Source: Austropuccinia psidii (lineage: Eukaryota; Basidiomycota; Pucciniomycetes; Pucciniales; Sphaerophragmiaceae). Taken from it: 64,000 nucleotides of DNA. Positions 23,638-34,569 of this stretch are shown here, piece by piece. The notes under the pieces were generated by a model that was not told the origin of the DNA, searched no databases, and was given only the letters and a program-made list of their open reading frames with translations. The translations under genes and the position numbers were made by a program. Location: assembly GCA_023105745.1 (NCBI GenBank), contig JALGQZ010000002.1:77541285-77605284 (forward strand), given 5' to 3'. How positions within the stretch are numbered: the first letter of the stretch is position 1; every line of letters starts with the position of its first letter.

Positions 23638-25234
23638 AACACCATACTCAGAAAGATCTGACGATTTCCTTGAGATTATGGTGAAAGCAATTGAACAATA
23701 TAAATTGCATAGATAGGTTTTTAACTTGCTTTTGGGCGAAATGAGTTTTTACAGCTAAAACATTCACTTTAAAACTGAAATGTTGCACGCTAAGCAAAGA
23801 GGGGGTTTGCTATAACCCTCATGTATGATGATGCTTTCTGGATTCCTTATAAAACCATTATGTTTTGGCGGGTGTCTTTTGGGCAGAATGATTTGAGGAA
23901 TCAAGTCATCACCGAGAAAGCCATTAAAAACTTTTAAAAAGATGCTTCAACCTTGGTTTAAAAACAGATATCAGCCACCAAACTTCTTTCAGAAAAGAAA
24001 AAATGCAGAAAAAAGTTATGCGAGCAGGACTAGAAGCATGAACAAATACTGAGATGAATCACAGTAGAACTTTGCCCAACCCATAGAAAAGTGTGTCCGC
24101 CAAATTAGTGCAAGCCAAAAATTGGGTAATAACCCATCAACCTGCCAATTGGCATAACCCATACCCCCAGCCTGTCCGCGGTGTTTAAAACCCATACAAA
24201 GCTTTGATGAATTTCTCTTTATTTATGACTTCAATGATTACATTTGACCTTGAAAATATTGCCATGTCAATCCTTGATACTATCCCTTATTATTTACCCA
24301 TACAATCATTTGAATTGTTTTTTCTTTCCACCACCACAATTTTGCTTGCTTCGGTAATTCATAATTCAATTTTTATTTCCAGTTCTCCTAATATAGCACC
24401 TTCATCAATTAGTTAAAGTTTCCATTGAGAACATAGACAATTATTTGAAACTAATAGTCAGAAAATAATAGAAAAACATATAAAATAAATTTGGAATGGG
24501 AGCTCCAATAACAAAAAATGAAAAGCAGTGGATCAACAATGATGAGAATCATATTGAGTAGATGATGCAGGAGTTCATCAAAGGATGAATTCCAAATGCT
24601 TGAAAGTGAAAGCCACAAAGCTGAAGAAGATCAACTAAAACAAAAAGAAAAATTACATCTATCCAAGTTACCGACTCAGTAAAAAGCTCCATTAGTAAAG
24701 CAAAATCAAAAGAAAAAACAACAAAGAAAGTTTCCTGAGATACAGACAATAAAAGGTCTAAGACTTAATGACAAAAGACTTCAGAAGTTTGAGATTTTGA
24801 GATGTTCAAAGAAAATGTAAAATGTTCAAATGATACCCAAATCTTCACATGAATAAAATATTGAGAAAAATTATTAAGTATAGTGTACTAAAAAAAACAA
24901 TTTAAAATGATATTTAAAAAAAAATTATTTCAAGTTATTTTAAAAAAAAAATTAAATTAAAATTATATTAAAAAATTTAAATTGAAATTTTATTAAAAAA
25001 GTTTTTTTTTTTTAATTATTATTTATTATTTAATTAAAAAAATTTAAATTGATTTTAATTTTTTTTTTTTAAATTTTAAATAAATCAAATAATTTAATTG
25101 AATAAAAAAAAAATGATAATATTATTTTAATCATTTATTTACTTTTTTTTATTAATAATAATATTAATTAAAAAAAAAATTAAATCTTGAATTAATCTTT
25201 TTTTTTTTTTTAATTTTTATGAAAGTGGTTATAA
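23638..25234. other. 3' flank of the serine dehydratase gene and AT-rich spacer
   Basis: The first 200-300 bases are presumably the 3' UTR. Around 24120-24190 a segment with repeated ACCCAT/GGGT motifs looks like the edge of a dispersed repeat. A 70-codon frame at 24204-24416 has no recognisable domain. From about 24880 the sequence is almost pure A/T with long homopolymer runs. Confidence 0.5.
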
Positions 25235-27310
25235 TCTAAGAGGTTTGTTCATTTAACCTCTAATTAAATCAAACTTAAATATTAACTCATATGACTTGAT
25301 AATTAGTTTAATAATTGGTTTTAAAAGATAATTTAAAGAAAGTGAATATTTTTTTTTTTTTGTCTGGTAAAAAAAATATTATCTTTTCAGTTTTTTTAAA
25401 AATCAAGATTAGAAATACTTTTAAAAATACTTAATATTATATTATATAAAACTCTTTTTTTTTTCAAAATTTTATTGTGATATAATTTTAAAGAAAAAAA
25501 AAACCCAATGAGTAATTATAATGAAGACTCATTAACTCAAATTAATTTTGAAGAAGAGAATGAGAATAAATAAAAAGAATTCTTGAAATTAATTTTAGAA
25601 TTAAAAAAGAAAAAAAAAAAAGTAATATTTTTTTAAAAGAATGATTTTAACTAAAAAATTAAAATTAGAAAATAAAAATAAAATAAATTAAGTGAAAATT
25701 TTACTCAAAATAAATTAAATTCAAATAGAACTTTAAGTTATTATCTTAAAATCTTGGTACATTAAAATATTTTAGAAAAAGAGATTTCTAAAAAAAAAAA
25801 ATATGCTACTGAGAAACCTTTAAGATTTCATTTTGTAAATTTTATTAATTCCTAAATGAAGATACTGATTAGAAGACAGAATAAAAAAAAAAAAACTTTA
25901 AGGGAAAATTAATGATGAGATTAAAATCAAAATCCTATAATTTATTGTAAAAAAAAAAATCAACATTAAAACTAAAAAGAAATGAAAAAAATTCTTAGAA
26001 GACAAAATTTTAATTAAAGTATCTTTTTAATAAATAATAAACCTGATAAGTGATATGAATATCACTTGAGAGAAGGTTACCAATATTACATCATTTTGGA
26101 ACAAGCCATATAGATGTTGGCTCAATTAGATGAATTTGTGAACCATTGATGGCTTGAGCTAGAGTTCAGCATCATGGTTTTTGATGAATCTGGATTCAAT
26201 CAAAATTCAGTACAAGGTTTTGATTAATATCCCTCAGGTATATTTTCTTACATAATTTCTTTAATTATTATATTTTTGATTTTATCTCAAATTTTTGTGA
26301 AAGTAAACCTTCTTTTTTAAGAATGGTTATAAATCTCATTGAAAAAATCTCAGATGAAGATTTTTTTTTCTAAAGAAATAATTGATATCAATTTTCAGAT
26401 GAATTTTTTTTTTCAAAGTGATGAGTTTCTAATATTCTTAATTTGTACTTTAGAAAAATTCACCCATACATCAAGGCAGAAAATTTAATTAATTCAATGA
26501 AATTCTTAGTTTATAGAAAGGAGTCAATTTCTATTTTTTTTCATGTAAAAATACCAATAAACACTAAAAATTAACTTTTGATAAGGTTTCAATGATCTTA
26601 GATTTGAATTTAAGATTTTTTAAACTTGATCAAGATTTTAAAGTTCTTAAAACCTTGATCACAAGCCTGCATATAGGAATTTACCCTTTGGCAGCTTGTA
26701 TTTCCTTTCCAAAAAGTTGGATAAAAAAGCTTAAAATTTAATATTAAAGTATAAATAAGGTTGAAAAACCTTTAATAAAGGAGGAAAATCTTATTTGGGT
26801 ACTTTAAAATCCCAAAAGTTAGGTACCATGGCTTTTTTTGCCTTTTTTTGCCTTTTTTTTACTTTGTATCACCTTTTGGAATCAATTTTGGCTTTAAACC
26901 AATTAAAATTTAGCTCATTCAGGATTTAAAGCCTGTATGGAAAATCTTTAGCCAATATGGTAAATATACACAACACCTTAAATTAAAATAAATTTTTTTA
27001 AGTTTTCATAAATCTTATTCAAATTTAAATTTAAGCTTAAATTTCACAATTCAACAATTTTAGTAAAAATTTTTCAAATTGTGAAATTTTACTGTGAGAT
27101 TATTATATCTTCCAATAACATAGGAAATAACCATTTTTGGGTATAAAATCCTATGGGTCTACCCTAGGTCATTTTTTCTGTAGAATCCAAAAACAGAATA
27201 ATATTTATAACTTTTCTTTTAAAAAAAAATAAATTTTTACTTTTTTTTTTGTTATTCAAAAGGTTATTTGTGGCCTTATGGGTATGTCATACATACATCA
27301 TAGGCTCACA
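25235..27310 (-). repeat. 3' LTR of element 2, strongly AT-biased (family C)
   Basis: On the minus strand it begins TGTGAGCCTATGATG directly after the polypurine tract. The stretch 26580-27310 matches the corresponding part of the C LTRs at 28740-29531 and 40700-41504, including the AGCCTGCATAT...GGCAGCTTG block. Toward 25235 the sequence is nearly all A and T. TCTAAGAGGTTTGTTCAT at 25235 is a plausible decayed form of the family end TGTAAGGTTTGTCTATG. The resulting length of 2076 bases agrees with the 2100-2150 of other C copies, but that outer edge is uncertain. Confidence 0.65.
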
Positions 27311-27325
27311 TTCCCCACCACCAAA
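27311..27325 (-). other. polypurine tract of element 2
   Basis: On the minus strand TTTTTGGTGGTGGGGAA directly precedes the LTR terminus TGTGAGCC. Element 1 has the near-identical TTTTTGGTGGTAGGGAA in the same place (60650-60666). This match fixes the LTR boundary. Confidence 0.85.
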
Positions 27326-27416
27326 AAGAACTGTACTAAACTTTTTCATTGAATAATATAACCCCAATTGAATTTGGGGGTATAATCCACCAATTCAGAT
27401 TGTTATTGTAAGGTTT

Positions 27417-29531
27417 GTCTATGAAACTCTTGATAATAGTAGCAAAATAAAGAGTACTATGACTGTCCTCAGTAGAAATATATAATATAACAAAATATTA
27501 TAACCACAAATTTAAACATAATTATTAAAAATAATTATATAAAAAAAATAAATTTTAAAATTATAATTATTCTATTATTGTTATAGTCACTGACAGTTAT
27601 AAGAATAAGAAGTGTAAAGCTCTTAATGAGACAATTACACGTGGAAAATATGAATATTAACCACTTATAAATAATATAAATATTATTTATAAAAGAATTA
27701 TACACACACTGTGCAGAGATAATTCTTATAGAATAAAAATTTTATATATAAAAAAAAACTAATACGAGATAAAAAAAATATAGAACTTTAGAGAAAACTT
27801 ACTTATAATATTTATTTAATACAACAAGTCAAACAACAACAGTTATTATATTAAATAATAATTAAAAGTTAAAAAAACACCAAAAATCAATATTTTTAAA
27901 GATAAAACAACTTTTTATAATAAAAATTAACATTAAAGAGTTTTTAAGAGGAATTTGTGGATTTTAAAATATATTTAACATGATTTAATTTTATATAACA
28001 AAATATATTATTGGTGATTACAACAATAATCTAAATTCTATGATTTCAATTCTTTAATTTTAATTAATAAAGAATAAAATAACTTAAGAATTACTTTAAT
28101 AATAAGATTTTATATTTTATAAAACTTTACCTGTTTAAATTTCTAATATGATTGGATTGATAATGAATGATGGACAAAAACAGTGATGAAAAGACTCTTT
28201 TTATGTCTTCAGAGCAGCTCTCATGATTCATAATGGATATAGAGGGCGTGCTCAGGTCAAAACTGAAAAACCATGCTTAAAAATAAAGTTCTTAACTTAA
28301 GGTAACTTAATTTTAATTCCAATTTAAAGTTAACAGGGTTATTCTTAACTCCATGTAACTTTAATCCTCATTGAAACTAATTATTTTAGGTTTTTAATAG
28401 AAATAAACTTATTTATATTAAATTTCATCACATGAACAACTTAAAAATAGAGTTTCAAGCAGAAATCTCTTAAACTCAATTTTTAATTAATTTTTAAAGA
28501 AATTATAATTTTATTTGAGCTTTAATTAAAAGAGTAAATTTCCAGGCTAATTACCCAGGAAATTTATTTATAAAAGATACTTAAAATTTAATTTATATGT
28601 AGATAATATTAAATTTTAAGCTGTGTGAAATTTTCAAGCAAATCAATTAAGAATTGGATTTTTAATGAATTTTTGAAGTTATTGCTATTTTTCCACATAA
28701 AATAGCAATACACACCAAACCTTAAGTTTTGATAAGGTTTTAATGCTTGTAACCTTAAAGCTTTAAGCTTAAGCTTTGACAGTTCTTAAAACCTTGCATT
28801 CAAGCTTGCATATTGGGATTTACCCTCCGGCAGCTTGAAATTCCTGTCTAATTTGGGATAAAACCAGTTTAAACTTTAATGTTGGATCAAAGTCTAATCT
28901 TAAAGTTTAAATAAGGTTGAAAATCCTCCAATACAGGTGGACAACCTTAATTGAATCCTTGCAGATCCAAAAAGTTGGGTACCCCAGCTCTATTTGGTCT
29001 TTTTCCTTTGTCCCACCTTTTTGTGTGGATTTTGCCCTTTTATTGATTTAAAGCCATACTATGGCCTTAAACCCTTTTAAATTGAGCTCACGCAGGATTT
29101 ACATTCTGTATGGCAAATCCTTAGCCAATTCAGTAAATATACACAACACCTCAATTTTAACTAAAATTTTGGTAAGCTTGCATAAACCTTATGCAAATTT
29201 GAATTTAAGCTTATTTAAGCTTAAATTTTACAATTTTAAAAAAATCTTAAAAAAGTTACATTAGTACTGTGAGATTCTTAAATCTTCTAATAACATAAGA
29301 AATAAGTGTTTTTGGGTATAACACCTTATGGATGTACCCTAGGGTAATTTTGGTGTAGAATCCAAAAATGACATCATATTTATAACTTTGTTTATCCAAA
29401 AAAAAGTTATACTTATTTTTTGTTATTTTTTATTTTAAATTCAATTTAAAAGTCTGTTGAAGACAATTTTAAATGTGTATAAACTTATTTGTGGCCTTAT
29501 GGGTATGTTATACATACCTCACAGGCTCACA
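27417..29531 (-). repeat. solo LTR, family C, inserted in the 3' noncoding part of element 2
   Basis: On the plus strand it starts TGTAAGGTTTGTCTATG and ends GGCTCACA. The flanks are GTTAT on both sides (27412-27416 and 29532-29536), a perfect 5-base duplication. The sequence on either side joins into the stretch between chromodomain and polypurine tract of element 2, as comparison with 60440-60666 shows. It is therefore a later insertion, not an LTR of element 2. Length 2115 bases. Confidence 0.9.
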
Positions 29532-29536
29532 GTTAT

Positions 29537-31150
29537 TGAGGAACTGGTATTCTCTCATGTCTCAATATTTCATGAAATGTTGGACAATAAGGTATTTCAC
29601 TTTCTCAAAGTCACTCATATTCATGCTGTGGCCTTTTGTACCTGACTAAGTATTCTCCTTCATTTTCCCCCTAAGTCTTCTTTATTTTAAGACTTTAAGT
29701 ACCTTTTTTTCATCAATTTGTTTGAGTGGTGGTACTTTCAACAGAATTTCATTTCTCACAGGTGATAATTCGTTATCACTTGAATGATGATGCTTTACTA
29801 GATTAAACGTGGAGTTTGGATGTTTATTTTCCAATTGTCTTTTCAGTTCTATGTGTACTGCATTTTTCCCATGAAGGGCTTTGATAATAAAGGTTCCTGA
29901 AAAGGAATATTTTGTTTTATTTAGACCTTCAATATCAATGAAGCTTAAGGTTGAAACTAAGATTAATCCCCCTACTTTGAATTCTGGGGCCTTATGACTT
30001 TTATGCCAGTTCTGCTTAGCATATTCAAGAGCATCAGCCATGCTTTGGTTCTCATGATGTGTAACTTTTTCATGCATTAATTCAAATCTTTATTCAGTTG
30101 GACAAATATGCACCAAGTATCTCTTCAAAATATCAACTAAAAGCTTTGGATTACATCCTTTTTCCAATATTTCAGGAGAATTTCCTGTTGAAGAATGGAT
30201 GGAATTCTTGTAGGCTAATTCCAATGCTGGTATAAATGTACACCAATAATGGGTAAAGCCATAAAAATATTTAATTTCTGTTCAGTAAGTATAGAATCTT
30301 CTGATCATTTATTCAAGGTTCTGAATCATTCTTTCAGCTAGTCCTTCAGTTTGTGGATGATGAGCTGTTGAAAATGATAGTTCAGCTCCCAAAAGCTCAT
30401 GTAAGATTGTCCATAAGGCTGAAGTAAATGTTGGATCTCTATCACTAATGAAATTTTTAGAGAGACCAGTATGAGATATAAGCTTATCCAAAATTAAAAG
30501 ATCTGTATCCATAGCTGTGTCATCTTTATTACATGGTAAAAATATTGGAGGTTTTTTTATCTGTCTGCAATAACAATACATGCATTGTAAATTTTCTCAC
30601 CACCAGGTGGTAAGGAAGTCACTAAAGCCATATTAACCACTTCCCATGGGGTGTTTGGCTCTTGGATATGAAAAATCAAACCAAATCTTTTTCCAGTAGC
30701 TTAATCATCCTTTTGACACCTGTAACAACTATGACAGTACTAAATGACATCTTTTCTCCATGATGGCCACCAAGCACATGTCTTAATTATTTCCATTGTT
30801 CTTTCTTCAGATATATGTCAAGAATAAATGTTGTCATGGCACACTAGTAATATTGTTTTAATTAACATTCTGCTACATAAGACCATTACACATGTGTTTT
30901 TTGACCTGTGATATAAGATACCATCAAATAAATGTAGTCTTACATTATTATATTATGTTTTCCATATATCATCCAAATAATTAAAAAAATCTTCATTCTT
31001 TCAATCTTTAGAAAGTAAGGAAGTAAGAGTATGAAAATTCTCATCTTTCTTTTAGCTTTATATAGCTTCTTAAAAGAATACTGTACCCACATCTGTGATT
31101 TTAACTCCTCCAATTGGACTGTGGGTTTCCGAATTTGAAGGAAAATGAAA
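29537..31150 (-). pseudogene. pol: integrase and chromodomain of element 2, disabled
   Basis: The minus strand carries the integrase core at 30309-30581 with SDRDPTFTS and PQTEGLAERMIQ, holding the second catalytic Asp and the Glu. The C-terminal integrase region follows at 29682-30077 with YAKQNWHKSHKAPEF and FIIKALHG. The frame ends in KVLKVLK at 29682. Beyond that stop a frameshifted EYLVRYKRPQHEYE continues a chromodomain-like fold, as in element 1. The zinc-finger half (about 30600-31150) is broken by stops and frameshifts. Confidence 0.82.
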
Positions 31151-31177
31151 ATAAATTTCAGGTGTATTTGATAATTC

Positions 31178-32535
31178 TCATATACTCAAGCCATCAGCAT
31201 TCTTGTGAATATTTACAGATTTGTGTACTATGGTCATGATGCCTCTATACTCCTGAATGGCAATCTGACATCTTAACATGTGTCTGTTAGGAGTCTTCAT
31301 GTTAAGAAGTGATTTTACTGCATTAAAATCAGTAATTACTTCAAACATGCTACCATGAAGATAATAATGAAGTTTTTCCAGAGCCCAAACAAGGAAAAGG
31401 CACTCCATATCTGGCCTCAGTAGGTTTGATTTGTCTTGAGATAAAAAAAATTGGACCCTCATATACAGCTTGAAAGGAATTTTCCAGTCTGGCATCAATA
31501 AAATGGTGCATTGGATAAGGAATACTTGATTTTATAATTTGCTTGAATCCTTTCTTATGTAATTTCAAAGAAAGTTTTTTGGTCACAAGTTCTGTACAAT
31601 GATCTGAAATGGATTTCAAAATATTTGAGGTGTGTACTATAATAGCTGGAAAACCCTAAAAAAGAAATCATTGCTTTCTTGCTCTGGGGTATTGGTTTGA
31701 GTAAGACTGCACCCATTGTTTTTATCAACACCAATTCTTAGTCCTGAAACTACATGTCCCAGAGCCTTCAGCTCATGAGACCCAAAATACATTTCTTGAG
31801 AGATATTTTCATTTTTACTTCAATAATTTTATTAACCAATAGTAAAAGTCTCTCTAAATCCAATTTCCAGGTTTATGAACAAAGAATAATGTCATCAATA
31901 TATATGATTAGCCATCCCTCCTAATAAGTCATGCAAAAATGGTATTCATCATTCTTTGATAATGAGAAAGTGAATTTTTTAATTCCAGAAGGAATCCTCA
32001 AATATTAATGAATTCCACAATGAGAAGTTATTTTAAATAATTTCCTAGAATGAGGTGTCAAAATATTCTGATGGAAACCTTTCAGTGCATCAATAGAATT
32101 AATGAATCTAACTTTAGATAATTGAGTCCAAGTCTCATTTATTCTAGGAATTGGATACCTGTCTGTAATAATATAGGTATTTAATGCTTTAAAATCACCA
32201 ACTATCCTTTATTTGTTATTATTCCAAGTAATGATTACAGGGGTTGTGACTTATACCTCCTCATTATGTCCAGATTTTCTGAGAACTCTCAGTTTCATTA
32301 GCTTATTAATATGAGATTCTAATTCTTCTCTAGCTGTAGGGCTACCTGGGTAATCTGGTATTATTAATAGTGGAGGATAAGGTCTTTTCACATTAAGAAT
32401 AATTTACACTTCATGGCCATTAATAGCCCCTAGCTGTTCATTATCAGAAGAAAAGGCTTACCTATATTGAAATAGAATTTCAATAAGGTCTTCCTTCATT
32501 TATGAAATCAATTAAGTACTAATTTGTGCTTCAAT
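31178..32535 (-). pseudogene. pol: reverse transcriptase and RNase H of element 2, disabled
   Basis: RNase H is seen at 31178-31498, with PDMECLFLVWALEKLHYYL and VITDFNAVKSLLN. The RT catalytic box YIDD reads on the minus strand near 31890. RT palm and finger segments lie between there and about 32480 in several frames. The residues match those of element 1 at 53700-54960 block by block. Many stops and frameshifts are present. Confidence 0.8.
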
Positions 32536-33727
32536 TTATTGTTCAGTCAAAAAATTATCCTTATTAAAAGCTCTCACTTGTCTTATGACAGTCATATTTC
32601 TCTTTTTTAGAGGAAAAGAAAATTCTTGTCTTTTATTTTCCCCTATAGTGAAGCATCTGGCTTTATGATTATTAATATCAATACCATAAATATCAAGATA
32701 ATCATTTCCAAGTATGAAATTTTGTGAGGAGCAATTTTTCATAACAACAATATCAAATTTTGGTCTAATACTTCCTGAAGGATGCGGAAATATTATTTAT
32801 GTTTCAAAAATTCCCAAAGGATGCATATCTTGGCTAGCACTACTGAATTTTATACCTTCAATTGGAATCAATTTATCTTGCCAAGTGGTATTAATTTTAT
32901 CAAGATAAATTTTACCAAAAAAATTGCAGAAAGAACCTGAGTAAAGATGTATATTTAATTATTTGTTTTTTATCACAATATTGGTGATACAAAATGATCC
33001 AGATGCATAAAATTTACCTTTGGAAGGTTTGGTTTTCTACATCTTGGCATCCTGCACATGTATGAGATCCATATATTCATCACCATATTGTGGAAAGCAA
33101 GTATGCACTTCTGTGAGCTCAAAGGAAACAATGATTTTTTATATACTCACTTTATCTGGTAACTATTATTCTTCAGAAGTTTCATAATCAATTTCTTGTA
33201 CAGTAACTTCATTGTTTTCCTTGGTTTCCTCATCTTTTTCAATTTCTATCCATTAATTCTTGTTTTATCAGGGCAAGTATTAGCCAAATGAGATGTACTT
33301 AAACATTTATGACATTTCAAAGGAGCTCTGTCTTGTGACTTACCTGGTCTTTATCTAGAAATTGGTTTCCCACTAGTCTTATTGTAAATTGGGGGTTTAT
33401 ACCAATTTCTACCAATTTTTGTTCTGGTAATGATGTATTCCATGGCATTGATATAATATTCTGTAAAAAAAGGCTCAATAAATCTTCTTCTTACAGCATG
33501 CTCTAGGTCACCACCACATTTTCTTAATATCCTTTCATGTACCATTGTTTCAGACATATAAGGATGGAGGGAAGTTAATCTGTCTTTCTGCTCAAGAAAC
33601 CAGGACATGGGCTTGTCACTCTCAATATTAAAAATGGCTCATTCAAAAGAATTTTCCATTCTAAATCTCCAAGAGTCATTAGCCCATTTGAGAATAATTT
33701 TTTCTTTCCACCCAGGCAAGGAGTGTT
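32536..33727 (-). pseudogene. gag-pro: protease and 3' half of gag of element 2
   Basis: At 32536-32742 the minus strand encodes FILGNDYLDIYGIDI, the second conserved block of a retropepsin, identical in position to element 1. A CCHC zinc knuckle, C-x2-C-x4-H-x4-C, lies at 33273-33314 and would bind element RNA. The gag capsid part at 33351-33727 reads through WKEKIILKWANDSW, MSWFLEQKDRLTSLHP and EPFFTEYYINAM, which match element 1 near 52460-52730. Stops such as the one before PFNIES break it. Confidence 0.8.
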
Positions 33728-34569
33728 TACTAAAGTTGCTCCCTGAAAGAATACCTTCCTGTTTTCTTCTTACTTCCACCCACCCACCTTTCAAAGACTG
33801 GGGAATATTTCTCACTCAATAAACCCCAGAAAACCCCACTGAATCTAGAATCTATGTGGAAAGGGTACCAATCTTTCTTACTGTCATGTTCTAGAATCTT
33901 TTTACCTTCTAGAAAAACTATCCTCCCACATTTTCTCAATCCACTATTTTGTCTAGCTTATGTCATTTAATTTTATTTTTCTCCAACTCACCTCCTCAAA
34001 ATCTCATTTTAACTTCCTGATACACCTTTTATCTCATATTTTAATTCCCCAAAGATTCCCCTTTCCAAATTTCTTAATTTATCAATACTTTTTTCATCCT
34101 CCTTTCCTCTTACAGTTTCAATTTTTGCAACTATTTCTTTTTTCTTTGTTTGTATCAAAACCAGCTTTTGTTTTCTCACTCAAATTTATCCATTTCACAA
34201 CCTATCTTCTTCTTCTTTATTTAATTTCCAAGATCTTCACCCCCAAAAAATCTTTGTTGATCTTCTCAAATCCTACTTGCTGTATATGAAATAATTTGTC
34301 ACAATTTTTTTCCTTTGTCCTCTCTTTTTAGTACTAAAACATTCCAGCTCATTTCATATGTTGACCTTTTTTATAATAAACCTCTTTGAATCAGGTGACT
34401 AATTTTTTGTATGCTTATGACTTTCATATGTCATCTGTCATAGCCTTTCAGAAAACTACTACAAGTGACACTGAGCTCCTACGACACACCTCTATTAGCA
34501 AAGAGTGCACCAGCAAAACACCAAGAAAATAAGATAAGTCATGGGTATAGGTCTATTTATTATCTATTA

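Noticed and set aside
27417..29531. First considered as the 3' LTR of element 2
   Set aside because: It has its own perfect GTTAT duplication, and the polypurine tract of element 2 lies beyond it at 27311-27325. It is therefore a later solo insertion.
33960..34289. 109-codon plus-strand frame rich in Phe, Leu and Ser
   Set aside because: It comes from a pyrimidine-rich low-complexity stretch, and the apparent hydrophobic peptide reflects base composition.
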